From contig NC_092040.1 of assembly GCF_003086295.3 (NCBI RefSeq), positions 1,116,001 to 1,180,000 on the forward strand: a stretch of DNA of 64,000 bases, given 5' to 3'. The notes beneath the pieces were generated by a model that ran no database searches, was not told where the DNA came from, and saw nothing but the letters and a program-made list of their open reading frames with translations. Positions 34,407-44,796 of the stretch are shown here, piece by piece. Each line of letters starts with the position of its first letter. Positions within the stretch are counted from its first letter, which is position 1. Both the position numbers and the translations under genes were made by a program. This DNA is from Arachis hypogaea. Its lineage: Eukaryota > Streptophyta > Magnoliopsida > Fabales > Fabaceae.

Positions 34407-35786
34407 GCGTTCGTCTGACGTGGTCCTGCACCTAGCTAAATCTGAATGGCCAAATGTTCTAAACCTTAAGAACTCTGTCTTTCTCACCAAAATTTTCACT
34501 CTCCCTCTCTCTCAAAATTTCAAAATGGTGCAAAGTGAATAATCTGCAACTCCCTCTAGCGTATTTATACTAAAGCATAAACCGCTACACCCCTATCGCA
34601 GTTTATGCACATTTGCCCAAATATGAAGAAACCGTTGGACCCCTGTCGCGATTTCTGACTATTACAAATCTCAATGTAAACTGCTAGGAAAGTATAGCGA
34701 TTTACATGCATTTGGAATCAATGGGACCTTATCGCGATTTCTATAATTTTGTAAAAAATGCATTTGCGTATGCAATCTCCAAAAGTTGTAATCCAGTAAA
34801 TTTGATTTCCAATTGATTTATTTTGATCATTTGCCCATATTTAAATGTGGAATTAATTAACTAAGCACTTATTGTTAGAATATATTAGGATAAATTAGTT
34901 TTTATTATAATTATCTAACATATCTAAATATTTATTATTTCGATTTTTTTATCATTTATAAATACTCGTATATATTGTATTATTTCATACAACTTGAACA
35001 TACATATAAATCTTTTTTTATTATTCTCTCTTACCTTTCTAACATGGTATCAGAATCATAGTATCCTCTTTGAAGAAGATAGATTATTTTTCTTCCGGTG
35101 GAATCATTGTATTTTTCACACTTTTTTTTATGTATTTTTTCTTACATTTTTGTCACTCTTTTGATATTTTTTCACCTCCCAGATTAACTTATCCTTTCTA
35201 TCTTGTGTCTTTTCAAGTCTAATGAATCAAACACTACTATTATCTACTACTTACCTATTCTCATAGAGAAACCAAATATTTTTCGTCATCCTTCGATATT
35301 TTACCATCTCTTCGCAGTTTGTCGCTTTTTCGGCAGTTTTCGGACAGTTCACCATCTTTTCAGCAGTTTTGTCTGTATTTTTCTTGGGGCAGTTTCGTCT
35401 GTGCTTTTTTGCGGCAGTTCTATATGCGCTTTCTTTCAACAGTTATGTCTGCACTTCCTTCCAACAGTTTCATATGCACCCGTTCCATCAGTTTATGCAA
35501 TTTTTTTATTTCGTAAATTTAAATAAATTTCAAACTCATATTGTCACTTGAATTTGAAAAAAGATGTTAGAATATATTAGAATCAATTAATTTTCATTAG
35601 AATTATTTATTTTATTTGAATATTTATTATAAGATATTATATGTAGCAACCCTCAATTTTAAAAATATAAATATAAATAAGTTATAATTTATTTAATAAA
35701 AATTAGAATTCTTTATTTTTAGAAAAAAATATTTTTATTATCAATAATTAAACTAATTTTATAATAATTTAAATTTAATTAAATTT

Positions 35787-35787
35787 A

Positions 35788-35840
<53 letters not shown>

Positions 35841-35910
35841 CTTACCGTAAGTATTAAATTGCATTATAAATTTATATATATATATATATATCTCATATTC
35901 ATTGCATTAC

Positions 35911-35990
<80 letters not shown>
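35787..35990. repeat. (TTA)n microsatellites in LTR
   Basis: Two tracts of about 16 and 27 TTA/ATT units, separated by a TA-rich spacer. The same pair is in the 3' LTR (about 40425-40472 and 40543-40619), with different unit numbers. Confidence 0.9.
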
Positions 35991-35991
<1 letters not shown>

Positions 35992-37042
35992 ATGACCATC
36001 ATTACTATCGCTAGTATTATTATTATTATTATTAGCTATAAAGCATAGGAGATAAAAGGTGGTTTAAACTTTGCATCAGGTTACATATATATTGTTATTA
36101 TCATTATGCATTAGGTTACGTGTTATATATATATATATATATGGCATCTATATAATAAAGAAACCAAGGCGGTTTATACATAATAATAATTAAAAAAAAG
36201 GCCAAGACGGTCATATATATATATATAAACATATATACGTGAATATCGTAATAGAGGGAGGGGAGAACGTAACGAAGAGAAAAAACGTAAACTCTTCCAA
36301 ACTTTCGGCTTCGATTTCTGGAAATCTATAACTCCAATAAAAAATCTAATCCGGTAAAAGTATTCGTAACCTCCTCTTCTACACGTTGACACCATTTTTG
36401 ATTAGTGGAAGTTGACAATGACGTAGCTCTTCTTTTCTTTGGATTTGGCTAACGAGAGTTTTAGGAGGCAAAGACGATTCTGGACGTTTTCTTCTTCGAT
36501 AGCTCGGTCAGAAAGTTTCTCCAGAGTTTTGAATATTTTGATTCCATACGAAGGTATGGTTTTGGTTTCTCGTAGATAATGTTTAATGTCACGTGAAAAC
36601 TCAGGCTAGAAGACCTTAAGATAGGAATGAAATGAATAAATAATTGATGGATTTGTGTATATGGTATAAAATGTGAGGTTTAGCTATTGTCAATAATTTG
36701 CTGTTGAAGTTGGTCGGTTTGGAAAAAGATTTAATATTGGTATTTGTTTGATTATGAAATAATTTGTTACTGGAAATGATTTGAGTGACTGAGGGGTGTT
36801 TGGTTTGATAGTTGGGACCCTTGAAGGGTGGCAGAAATTTGAGTTTTAGAGGAGATATTGCCAAAATTTCTTTAAGAATTGGAGTTTGATTTGAGGTAAT
36901 ATTTTAAAAGAGAAAGAGATTATTATGTGGCTTGTATATTTGAGACTATTTGTTGACCCTCTGTCGCAAGATGTGACCGGGCACTTTAACTCCCCGGATT
37001 CCCCCATGGGCATGCATATAAATATGAATATTGAATATTATT

Positions 37043-37149
37043 GAGCTTGGAGTTTAACTCCATGGAATACTATACTATTGAGCTTGGAGTGTGACTCCAT
37101 TATATTTGAGCTTGGAGTTTGACTCCATGGAATATTATTGAGCTTGGGG
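37043..37149. repeat. Minisatellite, GAGCTTGGAGTTTGACTCCA units
   Basis: Three full units and a partial fourth start at 37043, 37080, 37108 and 37140. Each contains the short palindrome GGAGT...ACTCC. In the other LTR the same array is at about 41690-41810. Confidence 0.75.
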
Positions 37150-38210
37150 ATGCGCGCACAGAGGGACTGTCCAATGGTTAACTACCAGGACTTGTCGGGT
37201 TGGCTGTATAACCGACAGATGAGACTCATCAGCCATAGGACAGGCATACATCATATGCATTTGTTTGTTTGCTTGAGTGTGCATTGTTTTGGTTTGCTTA
37301 ACTGTTTAATTCTGCTTATCCGCTACTTGTTCTACTTGCTGTAAATGCTTCTCTACCTGTGCTTTTCTTGCTTGAACTATATGTGTATGTTTTCTAAAAA
37401 TCCTTCTTGGCGAAGGTGTGAGGAGAGAGGATTGTTCCACCAATGATTCAGAGGATTAGAGGAGACAGAACGTGAATTATTAGGTTAAAGTTAGATTCAG
37501 AATTAGAATACCTTAGACAACTTACCTAATTTCTGGTTTAGTTGAATTCTTAAGCTGAAATCTGAGTGTCGAAGTTCTAGGAATGCCTCTGGCTTTCCCG
37601 AGACCTTTTATATTAACTATGCGGGCACCTTTACCATACTGAGAACCTCCGGTTCTCATCCCATACTATGTTGTTGTTTTTCAGATGCAGGTCGAGAGAC
37701 ACCTTGTTGAGCATTTGGGTATCCTCCTTACGAGCGAATAACTGTCTTTTGGACTGTCATATTTTGTTTTAGGCTATGTATATATGTTTATAGACTCTCC
37801 GCATGTATATTTTGTGTTTTGTCCCTCCTAGAGGTCGACTTGGAGATACAGGGGTTTATTTTGTTGTTTGAATTTTATTTTGGGTTGTATATATACATAA
37901 TTATATACTCTGGTCGGCCTTAGCTTCGCAGGTCGAGTCTGGAGCTTGCTATCTGAGTTTTGGAACTCTGATATGTATATATATGTGTTCAGTTATCTTT
38001 CGATTTTACCTGTCCATTTTACGAATATCCATGCGAGTGTGTCACGATTTTCTGTTTATCAATTTGTTTAGCTTGTTCTTCGAGGCTCCTAGATATGATT
38101 TCACCCAACTATATCTATGTAGATATCATTTTCTTTTAGAGGTCGTAATACCTTGCCACCTCTGCTTTACGACTTAAGCGTAAGGCCCTGTGTGGTAGGG
38201 TGTTACATTA

Positions 38211-38222
38211 TGGTATCAGAGC
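38211..38222 (+). other. Primer-binding site (initiator Met tRNA)
   Basis: TGGTATCAGAGC begins 3 bp after the end of the 5' LTR, the standard priming site for plant Ty3/gypsy elements. Confidence 0.85.
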
Positions 38223-38422
38223 AGTTCGTTCCTATAGAGCCTGAGGGATGGACTGATTATGCTTTTGGGCATACTCTGGGTGTGTGTATGTGCTATTAGG
38301 ATATCTGATTGATATATGTGGCATAAACGTTCATGAGCATGCATTTGGAACTTGAAGCATTAGACTTGCGATATTGAGACTGATCAACTTAATATCACTT
38401 GTTTGGTGTGTGAAAGGACCAG

Positions 38423-39604
38423 ATGTCGACTCACGGACGTGGTCGCGGCCGAGGTAGAGGTAGGATAGGCACTGTTACTCCTGGCCTGGCAGGGAATGAT
38501 CCAGTAGACTTCATGGCTGCCCTGGGAAATATGGCTGCGGCTATGCAGGCGACAGCCGAGGCACTGGGTAATCAGATAAACCAGGGTAATCACGGAAACA
38601 ATAATGATGAGGATGGTCCCATGACACTTGCTACATTTCTAAAAGTTCACCCTCTGACCTTTAGGGGAACCTCAAATCCCACAGATGCAGATAATTGGAT
38701 TCAAGCTATGGAACGGGCACTGCAGGCTCAGCAGGTTCCTGAGGAGCAATGGGTTGAGTTTGGAACTTATCAGCTGCAGGGTGAGGCTCAGCATTGGTGG
38801 CAGGGGACACGACGTATCCTGCAGCCAGATGGCGCTGTGATTCCTTGGGAGGTTTTCCGAACAGAGTTCTATAAGAAATACTTTTCTAATTCAGCCAGAA
38901 ATGCCAAAGAACTTGAATTGATGCAGTTAAAGCAGGGACAGATGACTGTTGCTGAGTATACTAGCAGGTTTGAGGAGTTATGTCGCTTTTCTCGTATTTG
39001 TCAAGGTGCGCCTGATGATTTTGCTGAGTGGAAATGTATTAAGTATGAGGGAGGTCTTCGAAGTGATATTCTGAGCTTCGTTGCACCAATGGAGATCAGA
39101 GTGTTTTCAGAACGGGTAAACAAAAGTAGAGTTGCTGAGGATTGTCTGAGAAAGGCGACATCAGATAAGAGTGATCAGCGAATTTTTGTTAGGAGAGATC
39201 AGGGAAGGAACTTCGCCCCTAGAGGACAAGATTTTAAGCAAGGCGGTTACACCCCACAACCACATTTAGGTCAGAATAACTTCCAGAGATTCAGTAATAA
39301 TAACAGCCAGGGAAGAGGCAAAGGAAAGCAAGCTCAGACCCCACCGAATGATTTAACTTGTAGGAGGTGTGGAAAGTACCACCCGAATACTCCGTGCAGG
39401 GCTGGTTTAGGTGTATGCTATTACTGTGGTGAAGCTGGGCATTTGTCTTGGAATTGTCCAGAAAAGAAGAAGAATCAAGAAGCTGGAAAGGCACAACATC
39501 AGGGACACGTGTTTACTATGACAGCGGATGGTGCTGGAACCGCAGATACTCCGATTAGAGGTAATCACGCACTGATAATCGAAATTTCCGACTGCCTTGC
39601 GTAG
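38423..39604 (+). CDS. Retrotransposon Gag, intact, ends before protease
   Basis: 393 residues starting 212 bp after the primer-binding site. The N-terminus is an Arg/Gly repeat (GRGRGRGRGR). The Gag core spans about residues 70-245 (FRGTSNPTDADNWIQAMERA; WWQGTRRIL; FYKKYF; MTVAEYTSRFEELCRFS). A half-knuckle CRRCGKYHPNTPC (313-325) is followed by a CCHC knuckle, CYYCGEAGHLSWNC (332-345). The last residues (HVFTMTADGAG, then GNHALIIEI) are those that normally lead into the aspartic protease, but the frame stops before any DTGA motif. Deletion of pol has therefore left a complete Gag. The frame is free of stops, suggesting a recent origin or selection on Gag. Confidence 0.9.
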   Translation: MSTHGRGRGRGRGRIGTVTPGLAGNDPVDFMAALGNMAAAMQATAEALGNQINQGNHGNNNDEDGPMTLATFLKVHPLTFRGTSNPTDADNWIQAMERALQAQQVPEEQWVEFGTYQLQGEAQHWWQGTRRILQPDGAVIPWEVFRTEFYKKYFSNSARNAKELELMQLKQGQMTVAEYTSRFEELCRFSRICQGAPDDFAEWKCIKYEGGLRSDILSFVAPMEIRVFSERVNKSRVAEDCLRKATSDKSDQRIFVRRDQGRNFAPRGQDFKQGGYTPQPHLGQNNFQRFSNNNSQGRGKGKQAQTPPNDLTCRRCGKYHPNTPCRAGLGVCYYCGEAGHLSWNCPEKKKNQEAGKAQHQGHVFTMTADGAGTADTPIRGNHALIIEISDCLA

Positions 39605-40279
39605 TAAATAGCACGTAGCATTCATTGTAGTACATTACCGAGTTGTGAGCCTTGTGATTTTCAATTGAGCGATCGACTAAAAACCTCCGAATGGTGAGAC
39701 AGAACGATAGTTGGTCAGCCTAGAAAAGTGACTAAATTCTTGGAGAATAATAATAAGAGTGGCGCAGCAGTAGTGGGTTGAATTATTTTGAGTATACAAC
39801 TTAAGTTATACATAAAGAACCGGAAATGTTGAGAGTTGTGCGGGACAGTTACCTGAAACCCAGAGATGGTAAGTTATGAGGAAGAGACATGACATAGGTT
39901 AAACTCGTAATTGATAATCGGTTATGTGTCAAAAGAAAGAGTAAGTTGTGATAGATTTAGTGTCAGAGGCTGAACCAGTTTCGATTGAATTACGAAAGGT
40001 GACACCATTAGAATCAGCAGAACCTGGGAGCTAGATGAAGCGAGTATTAGAAGCGATAAACCCGTCGTTCCAATACCAACCTTTCTGCATCGAGTTTATC
40101 TTGTATATTCCGCTTTGCGTAGACTTTTAAGCCATAAAAATATCCTGAATTTGCAAACTAAACATGTCAAATCTTACTGTTTTTCTTTGACATGTTTAAG
40201 AAGGGAAGTTACGTTAGTATGAGTCTCTTCCATTTTATATCAATTTTCGAGGGCGAAAATTTTTATAAGGTGGATAGGA
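39605..40279. other. Non-coding remainder of gypsy interior
   Basis: Between the gag stop and the 3' LTR there is no pol homology I can see. It has a more balanced base composition than the flanks and ends in the polypurine tract next to 40280. Confidence 0.6.
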
Positions 40280-40425
40280 TGTAGCAACCCTCAATTTTAA
40301 AAATATAAATATAAATAAGTTATAATTTATTTTATAAAAATTAGAATTCTTTATTTTTAGAAAAAAATATTTTTATTATCAATAATTAAACTAATTTTAT
40401 AATAATTTAAATTTAATTAAATTTA

Positions 40426-40478
<53 letters not shown>

Positions 40479-40541
40479 CTTACCGTAAGTATTAAATTGC
40501 ATTATAAGTTTATATATATATATATATATCTCATATTCATT

Positions 40542-40620
<79 letters not shown>

Positions 40621-40754
40621 ATGACCATCGTTACTATCGCTAGTATTATTATTATTATTATTATTAACTATAAAGCATAGGAGATAAAAGGTGGTTTAAA
40701 CTTTGCATCAGGTTACATATATATTGTTATTATCATTATGCATTAGGTTACGTG

Positions 40755-40795
<41 letters not shown>

Positions 40796-43700
40796 CTATA
40801 TAATAAAGAAACCAAGGCGGTTTATACATAATAATAATTAAAAAAAAAAAGCCAAGACGGTCATATATATATAAACATATATACGTGAATATCGTAATAG
40901 AGGGAGGGGAGAACGTAACGAAGAGAAAAAACGTAAACTCTTCTAAACTTCCGGCTTCGATTTCTGGAAATTTATAACTCCAATAAAAAATCTAATCCGG
41001 TAAGAGTATTCGTAACCTCCTCTTCTACACGTTGACACCATTTTTGATTAGTGGAAGTTGACAATGACGTAGCTCTTCTTTTCTTTGGATTTGGCTAACG
41101 AGAGTTTTAGGAGGCAAAGACGATTCTGGACGTTTTCTTCTTCGATAGCTCGGTCAGAAAGTTTCTCCAGAGTTTTGAATATTTTGATTCCATACGAAGG
41201 TATGGTTTTGGTTTCTCGTGGATAATGTTTAATGTCACATGAAAACTCAGGTTAGAAGACCTTAAGATAGGAATGAAATGAATGAATAATTGATGGATTT
41301 GTGTATATGGTATAAAATGTGAGGTTTAGCTATTGTCAATAATTTGCTGTTGAAGTTGGTCGGTTTGGAAAAAGATTTAATATTGGTATTTGTTTGATTA
41401 TGAAATAATTTGTTACTGGAAATGATTTGAGTGACTGAGGGGTGTTTGGTTTGATAGTTGGGACCCTTGAAGGGTGGCAGAAATTTGAGTTTTAGAGGAG
41501 ATATTGCCAAAATTTCTTTAAGAATTGGAGTTTGATTTGAGGTAATATTTTAAAAGAGAAAGAGATTATTATGTGGCTTGTATATTTGAGACTATTTGTT
41601 GACCCTCTGTCGCAAGATGTGACCGGGCACTTTAACTCCCCGGATTCTCCCATGGGCATGCATATAAATATGAATATTGAATATTATTGAGCTTGGAGTT
41701 TAACTCCATGGAATACTATACTATTGAGCTTGGAGTGTGACTCCATGGAATATTATATTTGAGCTTGGAGTTTGACTCCATGGAATATTATTGAGCTTGG
41801 GGATGCGCGCACAGAGGGACTGTCCAATGGTTAACTACCAGGACTTGTCGGGTTGGCTGTTGATGAGCGGATAATTTATACGCTTTTTGGCATTGTTTTC
41901 ATATAGTTTTTAGTGAGTTTGAGCTACTTTTAGGGATGTTTTCATTAGTTTTTATGTTAAATTCACATTTCTGGACTTTACTATGAGTTTGTGTGTTTTT
42001 CTGTGATTTCAGGTAAATTCTGACTGAAATTGAGGGATTTGAGCAAAACTCTGAAGAAGGCTGACAAAAGGACTACTGATGCTGTTGGAATCTGACCTCC
42101 CTGCACTCGAAATGGATTTTTTGGAGCTACAGAACTCCAATTGGCGCGCTCTCAACGGCGTTGGAAAGTAGACATCCAGGGCTTTCCAGCAATATATAAT
42201 AGTCCATACTTAATTCGAAGAATGACGACGTAACTTGGCGTTGAACGCCAAGTACACGCTGCTGTCTGGAGTTAAACGCCAGAAAAACGTCATGATCCGG
42301 AGTTGAACGCCCAAAACACGTCATAACTCAAAGTTTAACGCCAAAAAATGCCTTAGCTCGTGGAATGATCAAGCTCAGCCCAAGCATACACCAAGTGGGC
42401 CCCGGAAGTGGATTTATACATCAATTACTTACTCATGTAAACCCTAGTAGCTAGTCTAGTATATATAGGACATTTATCTATTGTATTAGACATCTTTGGT
42501 CTCAGTTTTGTTTTATTCTTCATCTTAGGAGATCATTGATCACGTTGGAGAGGGCTGGCCATTCGGCCATGCCTGAACTCTTTGCTTATGTATTTTCAAC
42601 GGTGGAGTTTCTGCACACCATAGATTAAGGGTGTGGAGCTCTGCTGTACCTCAAGTATTAATGAAATTCTATCTTCTTTTATTCAATTCTCTTTTATTCT
42701 TATTCCAAGATATTCATTCGTACCCAAGAACATGATGAATGTGATGAGTCAGATTACCCTCATTATCATTCTCAATTATGAACGCGAGTGATTGACAACC
42801 ACTTACGTTCTACATGCAACAGAGCTTGAATGCGTATCTCTTAGATTCCCCAACAGAATCTTCGTGGTATAAGTTAGATAGTTGGCGGCATTCATCTGGA
42901 TCCGGAAAGTCCAACCTTGTCTGTGGTGTTCCGAGTAGGATCCTGGGAATCCGGAAAGTCCAACCTTGTCTGTGGTGTTCCGAGTAGGATTCCGATCATG
43001 AATGACCGTGACGTGCTTCAAACTTTAACCTGCTGGGCGTTGGTGACAGACGCAAAAGAGGGATTCTATTCCAGTAGGAGCGGGAACCAACCGGTGATTA
43101 GCCGTACTGTGACAGAGTGCGTTAGCATAGTTTTCACTGCGAGGATGGGATGTAGCCATCAGCCATGGGTGATGCCTCCAGACTGGTTAGCTGTGCGAGT
43201 GACAGCCGCACAGGTTATTTCCCCGTGAGGAATGAAAGTAGCCACAGTTGATGGTGAACCCCTATACAAAGCTTGCCATGGAAAGGAGTAAGAAGGATTG
43301 AGTAGAAGGAGTAGGAGAGCAGGCGTCCAAGAGCTCTACAGCATCTCCATCCGCTTATCTGAAATTCCCACCAATGAATCTGCATAAGTGTTCTATCCCT
43401 TTTATTATTTATTTCTTTTTATTATTCCTATCCTCAAACCCATAAATAATGTTTAATTTGCCTGACTGAGATTTACAAGGTGACCATAGCTTGCTTCATA
43501 CCAACAATCTCTGTGGATTCGACCCTTACTCACGTAAGGTTATTACTTGGACGATCCAGTACACTTGCTGGTTAGTTGAACGAGATTGTGAAGAAAATAA
43601 ACAATGCCCTCAGAGTATACATCTTTTATAAATCCAATTACAAGAAAAAAGGAAATCACAATTTCGTCCACCAGCTGTATAACCGACAGATGAGACTCAT

Positions 43701-44679
43701 CAGCCATACGACAGGCATACATCATATGCATTTGTTTGTTTGCTTGAGTGTGCATTGTTTTGGTTTGCTTAACTGTTTAATTCTGCTTATCCGCTACTTG
43801 TTCTACTTGCTGTAAATGCTTCTCTACCTGTGCTTTTCTTGCTTGAACTATATGTGTATGTTTTCTGAGAAATCCTTCCTGGCGAAGGTGTGAGGAGAGA
43901 GGATTGTTCCACCAATGATTCAGATGATTAGAGGAGACAGAACGTGAATTATTAGGTTAAAGTTAGATTCAGAATTAGAATACCTTAGACAACTTACCTA
44001 ATTTCTGGTTTAGTTGAATTCTTAAGCTGAAATCTGAGTGTCGAAGTTCTAGGAATGCCTCTGGCTTTCCCGAGACCTTTTATATTAACTATGCGGGCAC
44101 CTTTACCATACTGAGAACCTCCGATTCTCATCCCATACTATGTTGTTGTTTTTCAGATGCAGGTCGAGAGACACCTTGTTGAGCGTTTGGGTATCCTCCT
44201 TACGAGCGAATAACTGTCTTTTGGACTGTCATATTTTGTTTTAGGTTATGTATATATGTTTATAGAATCTCCGCATGTATATTTTGTGTTTTGTCCCTCC
44301 TAGAGGTCGACTTGGAGATACAGGGGTTTATTTTGTGGTTTGAATTTTATTTTGGGTTGTATATATACATAATTATATACTCTGGTCGGCCTTGGCTTCG
44401 CAGGTCGAGTCTGGAGCTTGCTATCTGAGTTTTGGAACTCTGATATGTATATATATGTGTTCAGTTATCTTTCGATTTTACCTGTCCGTTTTACGAATAT
44501 CCATGCGAGTGTGTCACGATTTTCTGTTTATCAATTTGTTTAGCTTGTTCTTCAAGGCTCCTAGATATGATTTCACCCAACTATATCTATGTAGATATCA
44601 TTTTCTTTTAGAGGTCGTAATACCTTGCCACCTCTGCTTTACGACTTAAGCGTAAGGCCCTGTGTGGTAGGGTGTTACA
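40280..44679 (+). repeat. 3' LTR of gag-only gypsy element, split by solo LTR
   Basis: It matches 35642-38207 almost base for base apart from microsatellite lengths and scattered substitutions. It is interrupted at 41860 by the solo LTR 41861-43673 plus a duplicated GCTGT, which accounts for nearly all of its extra length. Confidence 0.9.
41861..43673 (+). mobile_element. Solo LTR (1.8 kb) of another Ty3/gypsy family
   Basis: It starts TGATGAGCGGATAATTTATA and ends TTTCGTCCACCA, with an exact 5 bp duplication, GCTGT, at 41856-41860 and 43674-43678. The same point in the 5' LTR reads ggctgtataacc uninterrupted, so this is an insertion. Only one LTR with no internal region means it is the product of recombination between two LTRs. 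I recognise this LTR as an abundant peanut repeat; sections with 'ggcgttgaacgccaag' and 'ggagttaaacgcca' support that. Short frames at 42127-43228 are chance. Confidence 0.9.
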
Positions 44680-44796
44680 TTATATTTTTATTATTTTAAT
44701 TTTTTTAATACCTAAAAATATCTTTTTATATTATATTATTCTATATAACTTAAACACACAAACTTTTTTTTATTGTTTTCTCTTATTTTTCTAACT

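Larger units (their letters stand above)
32323..34836. mobile_element. Mutator-like element with decayed transposase
   Basis: It begins GGGCAAATAACCAAAATAAA and ends with the inverse, TTTGATCATTTGCCC. The flanks are CTATTTAAA (32314-32322) and ATATTTAAA (34837-34845), a 9 bp target duplication with one mismatch, as expected for Mutator. Inverted repeats run about 240 bp inward from each end. Both arms carry several short 'taaatcgctacac', 'gcgacagggtccagcggttta' motifs in alternating orientation. Inside are transposase remnants on the + strand and a plant-mobile-domain exon remnant on the - strand. At 2.5 kb it is an internally deleted, non-autonomous copy; 33830-34340 is very AT-rich filler. 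Confidence 0.85.
35642..38207 (+). repeat. 5' LTR of gag-only gypsy element
   Basis: 2566 bp, TG...CA. It contains long TTA/ATT microsatellites (about 35787-35834 and 35909-35990), TA runs, a short minisatellite (37043-37149) and no genuine gene. A 82-codon antisense frame at 36616-36864 is repeated in the other LTR but has no recognisable domain. Confidence 0.9.
35642..44679 (+). mobile_element. Gag-only Ty3/gypsy element with 2.6 kb LTRs
   Basis: It is inserted in the right LTR of the TRIM with an exact 5 bp duplication, TTATA (35637-35641, 44680-44684). LTRs are 35642-38207 and 40280-44679, both starting TGTAGCAACCC and ending GGTGTTACA. A primer-binding site, TGGTATCAGAGC, is at 38211-38222 and a polypurine tract, AAGGTGGATAGGA, lies just before 40280. 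The interior is only 2.07 kb: one gag frame and then non-coding sequence. Protease, reverse transcriptase, RNase H and integrase are missing. Large LTRs and the Gag type suggest the Tekay/Del clade (tentative). It would need enzymes in trans. Confidence 0.9.
34873..44796 (+). mobile_element. TRIM (miniature LTR element), split by nested insertion
   Basis: The left LTR at 34873-35044 (172 bp) starts TGTTAGAATATATTAG and ends TTTCTAACA. It is followed immediately by a primer-binding site, TGGTATCAGAATC (35045-35057), matching initiator-Met tRNA. A non-coding interior of about 520 bp ends in a purine tract (TTTGAAAAAAGA). The right LTR begins at 35565, is interrupted at 35641 and resumes at 44685 through about 44796 (tatataacttaaacacacaa ... 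ttatttttctaac). Flanks CTTAT/CTTGT suggest a 5 bp duplication with one mismatch. Without the insert it is about 0.88 kb, with no gag or pol, which is the definition of a TRIM. Confidence 0.75.

Noticed and set aside
36616..36864. 82-codon minus-strand frame, repeated at 41262-41510
   Set aside because: It is present twice only because it lies in the two LTRs of one gypsy element; antisense to the element, no domain.
37138..38177. Small + strand frames repeated near 43576-44649
   Set aside because: Again LTR sequence duplicated in both LTRs; hydrophobic AT-rich peptides without homology.
42127..43228. Frames inside the solo LTR
   Set aside because: They contain tandem-like LTR phrases and no retroelement protein motif.
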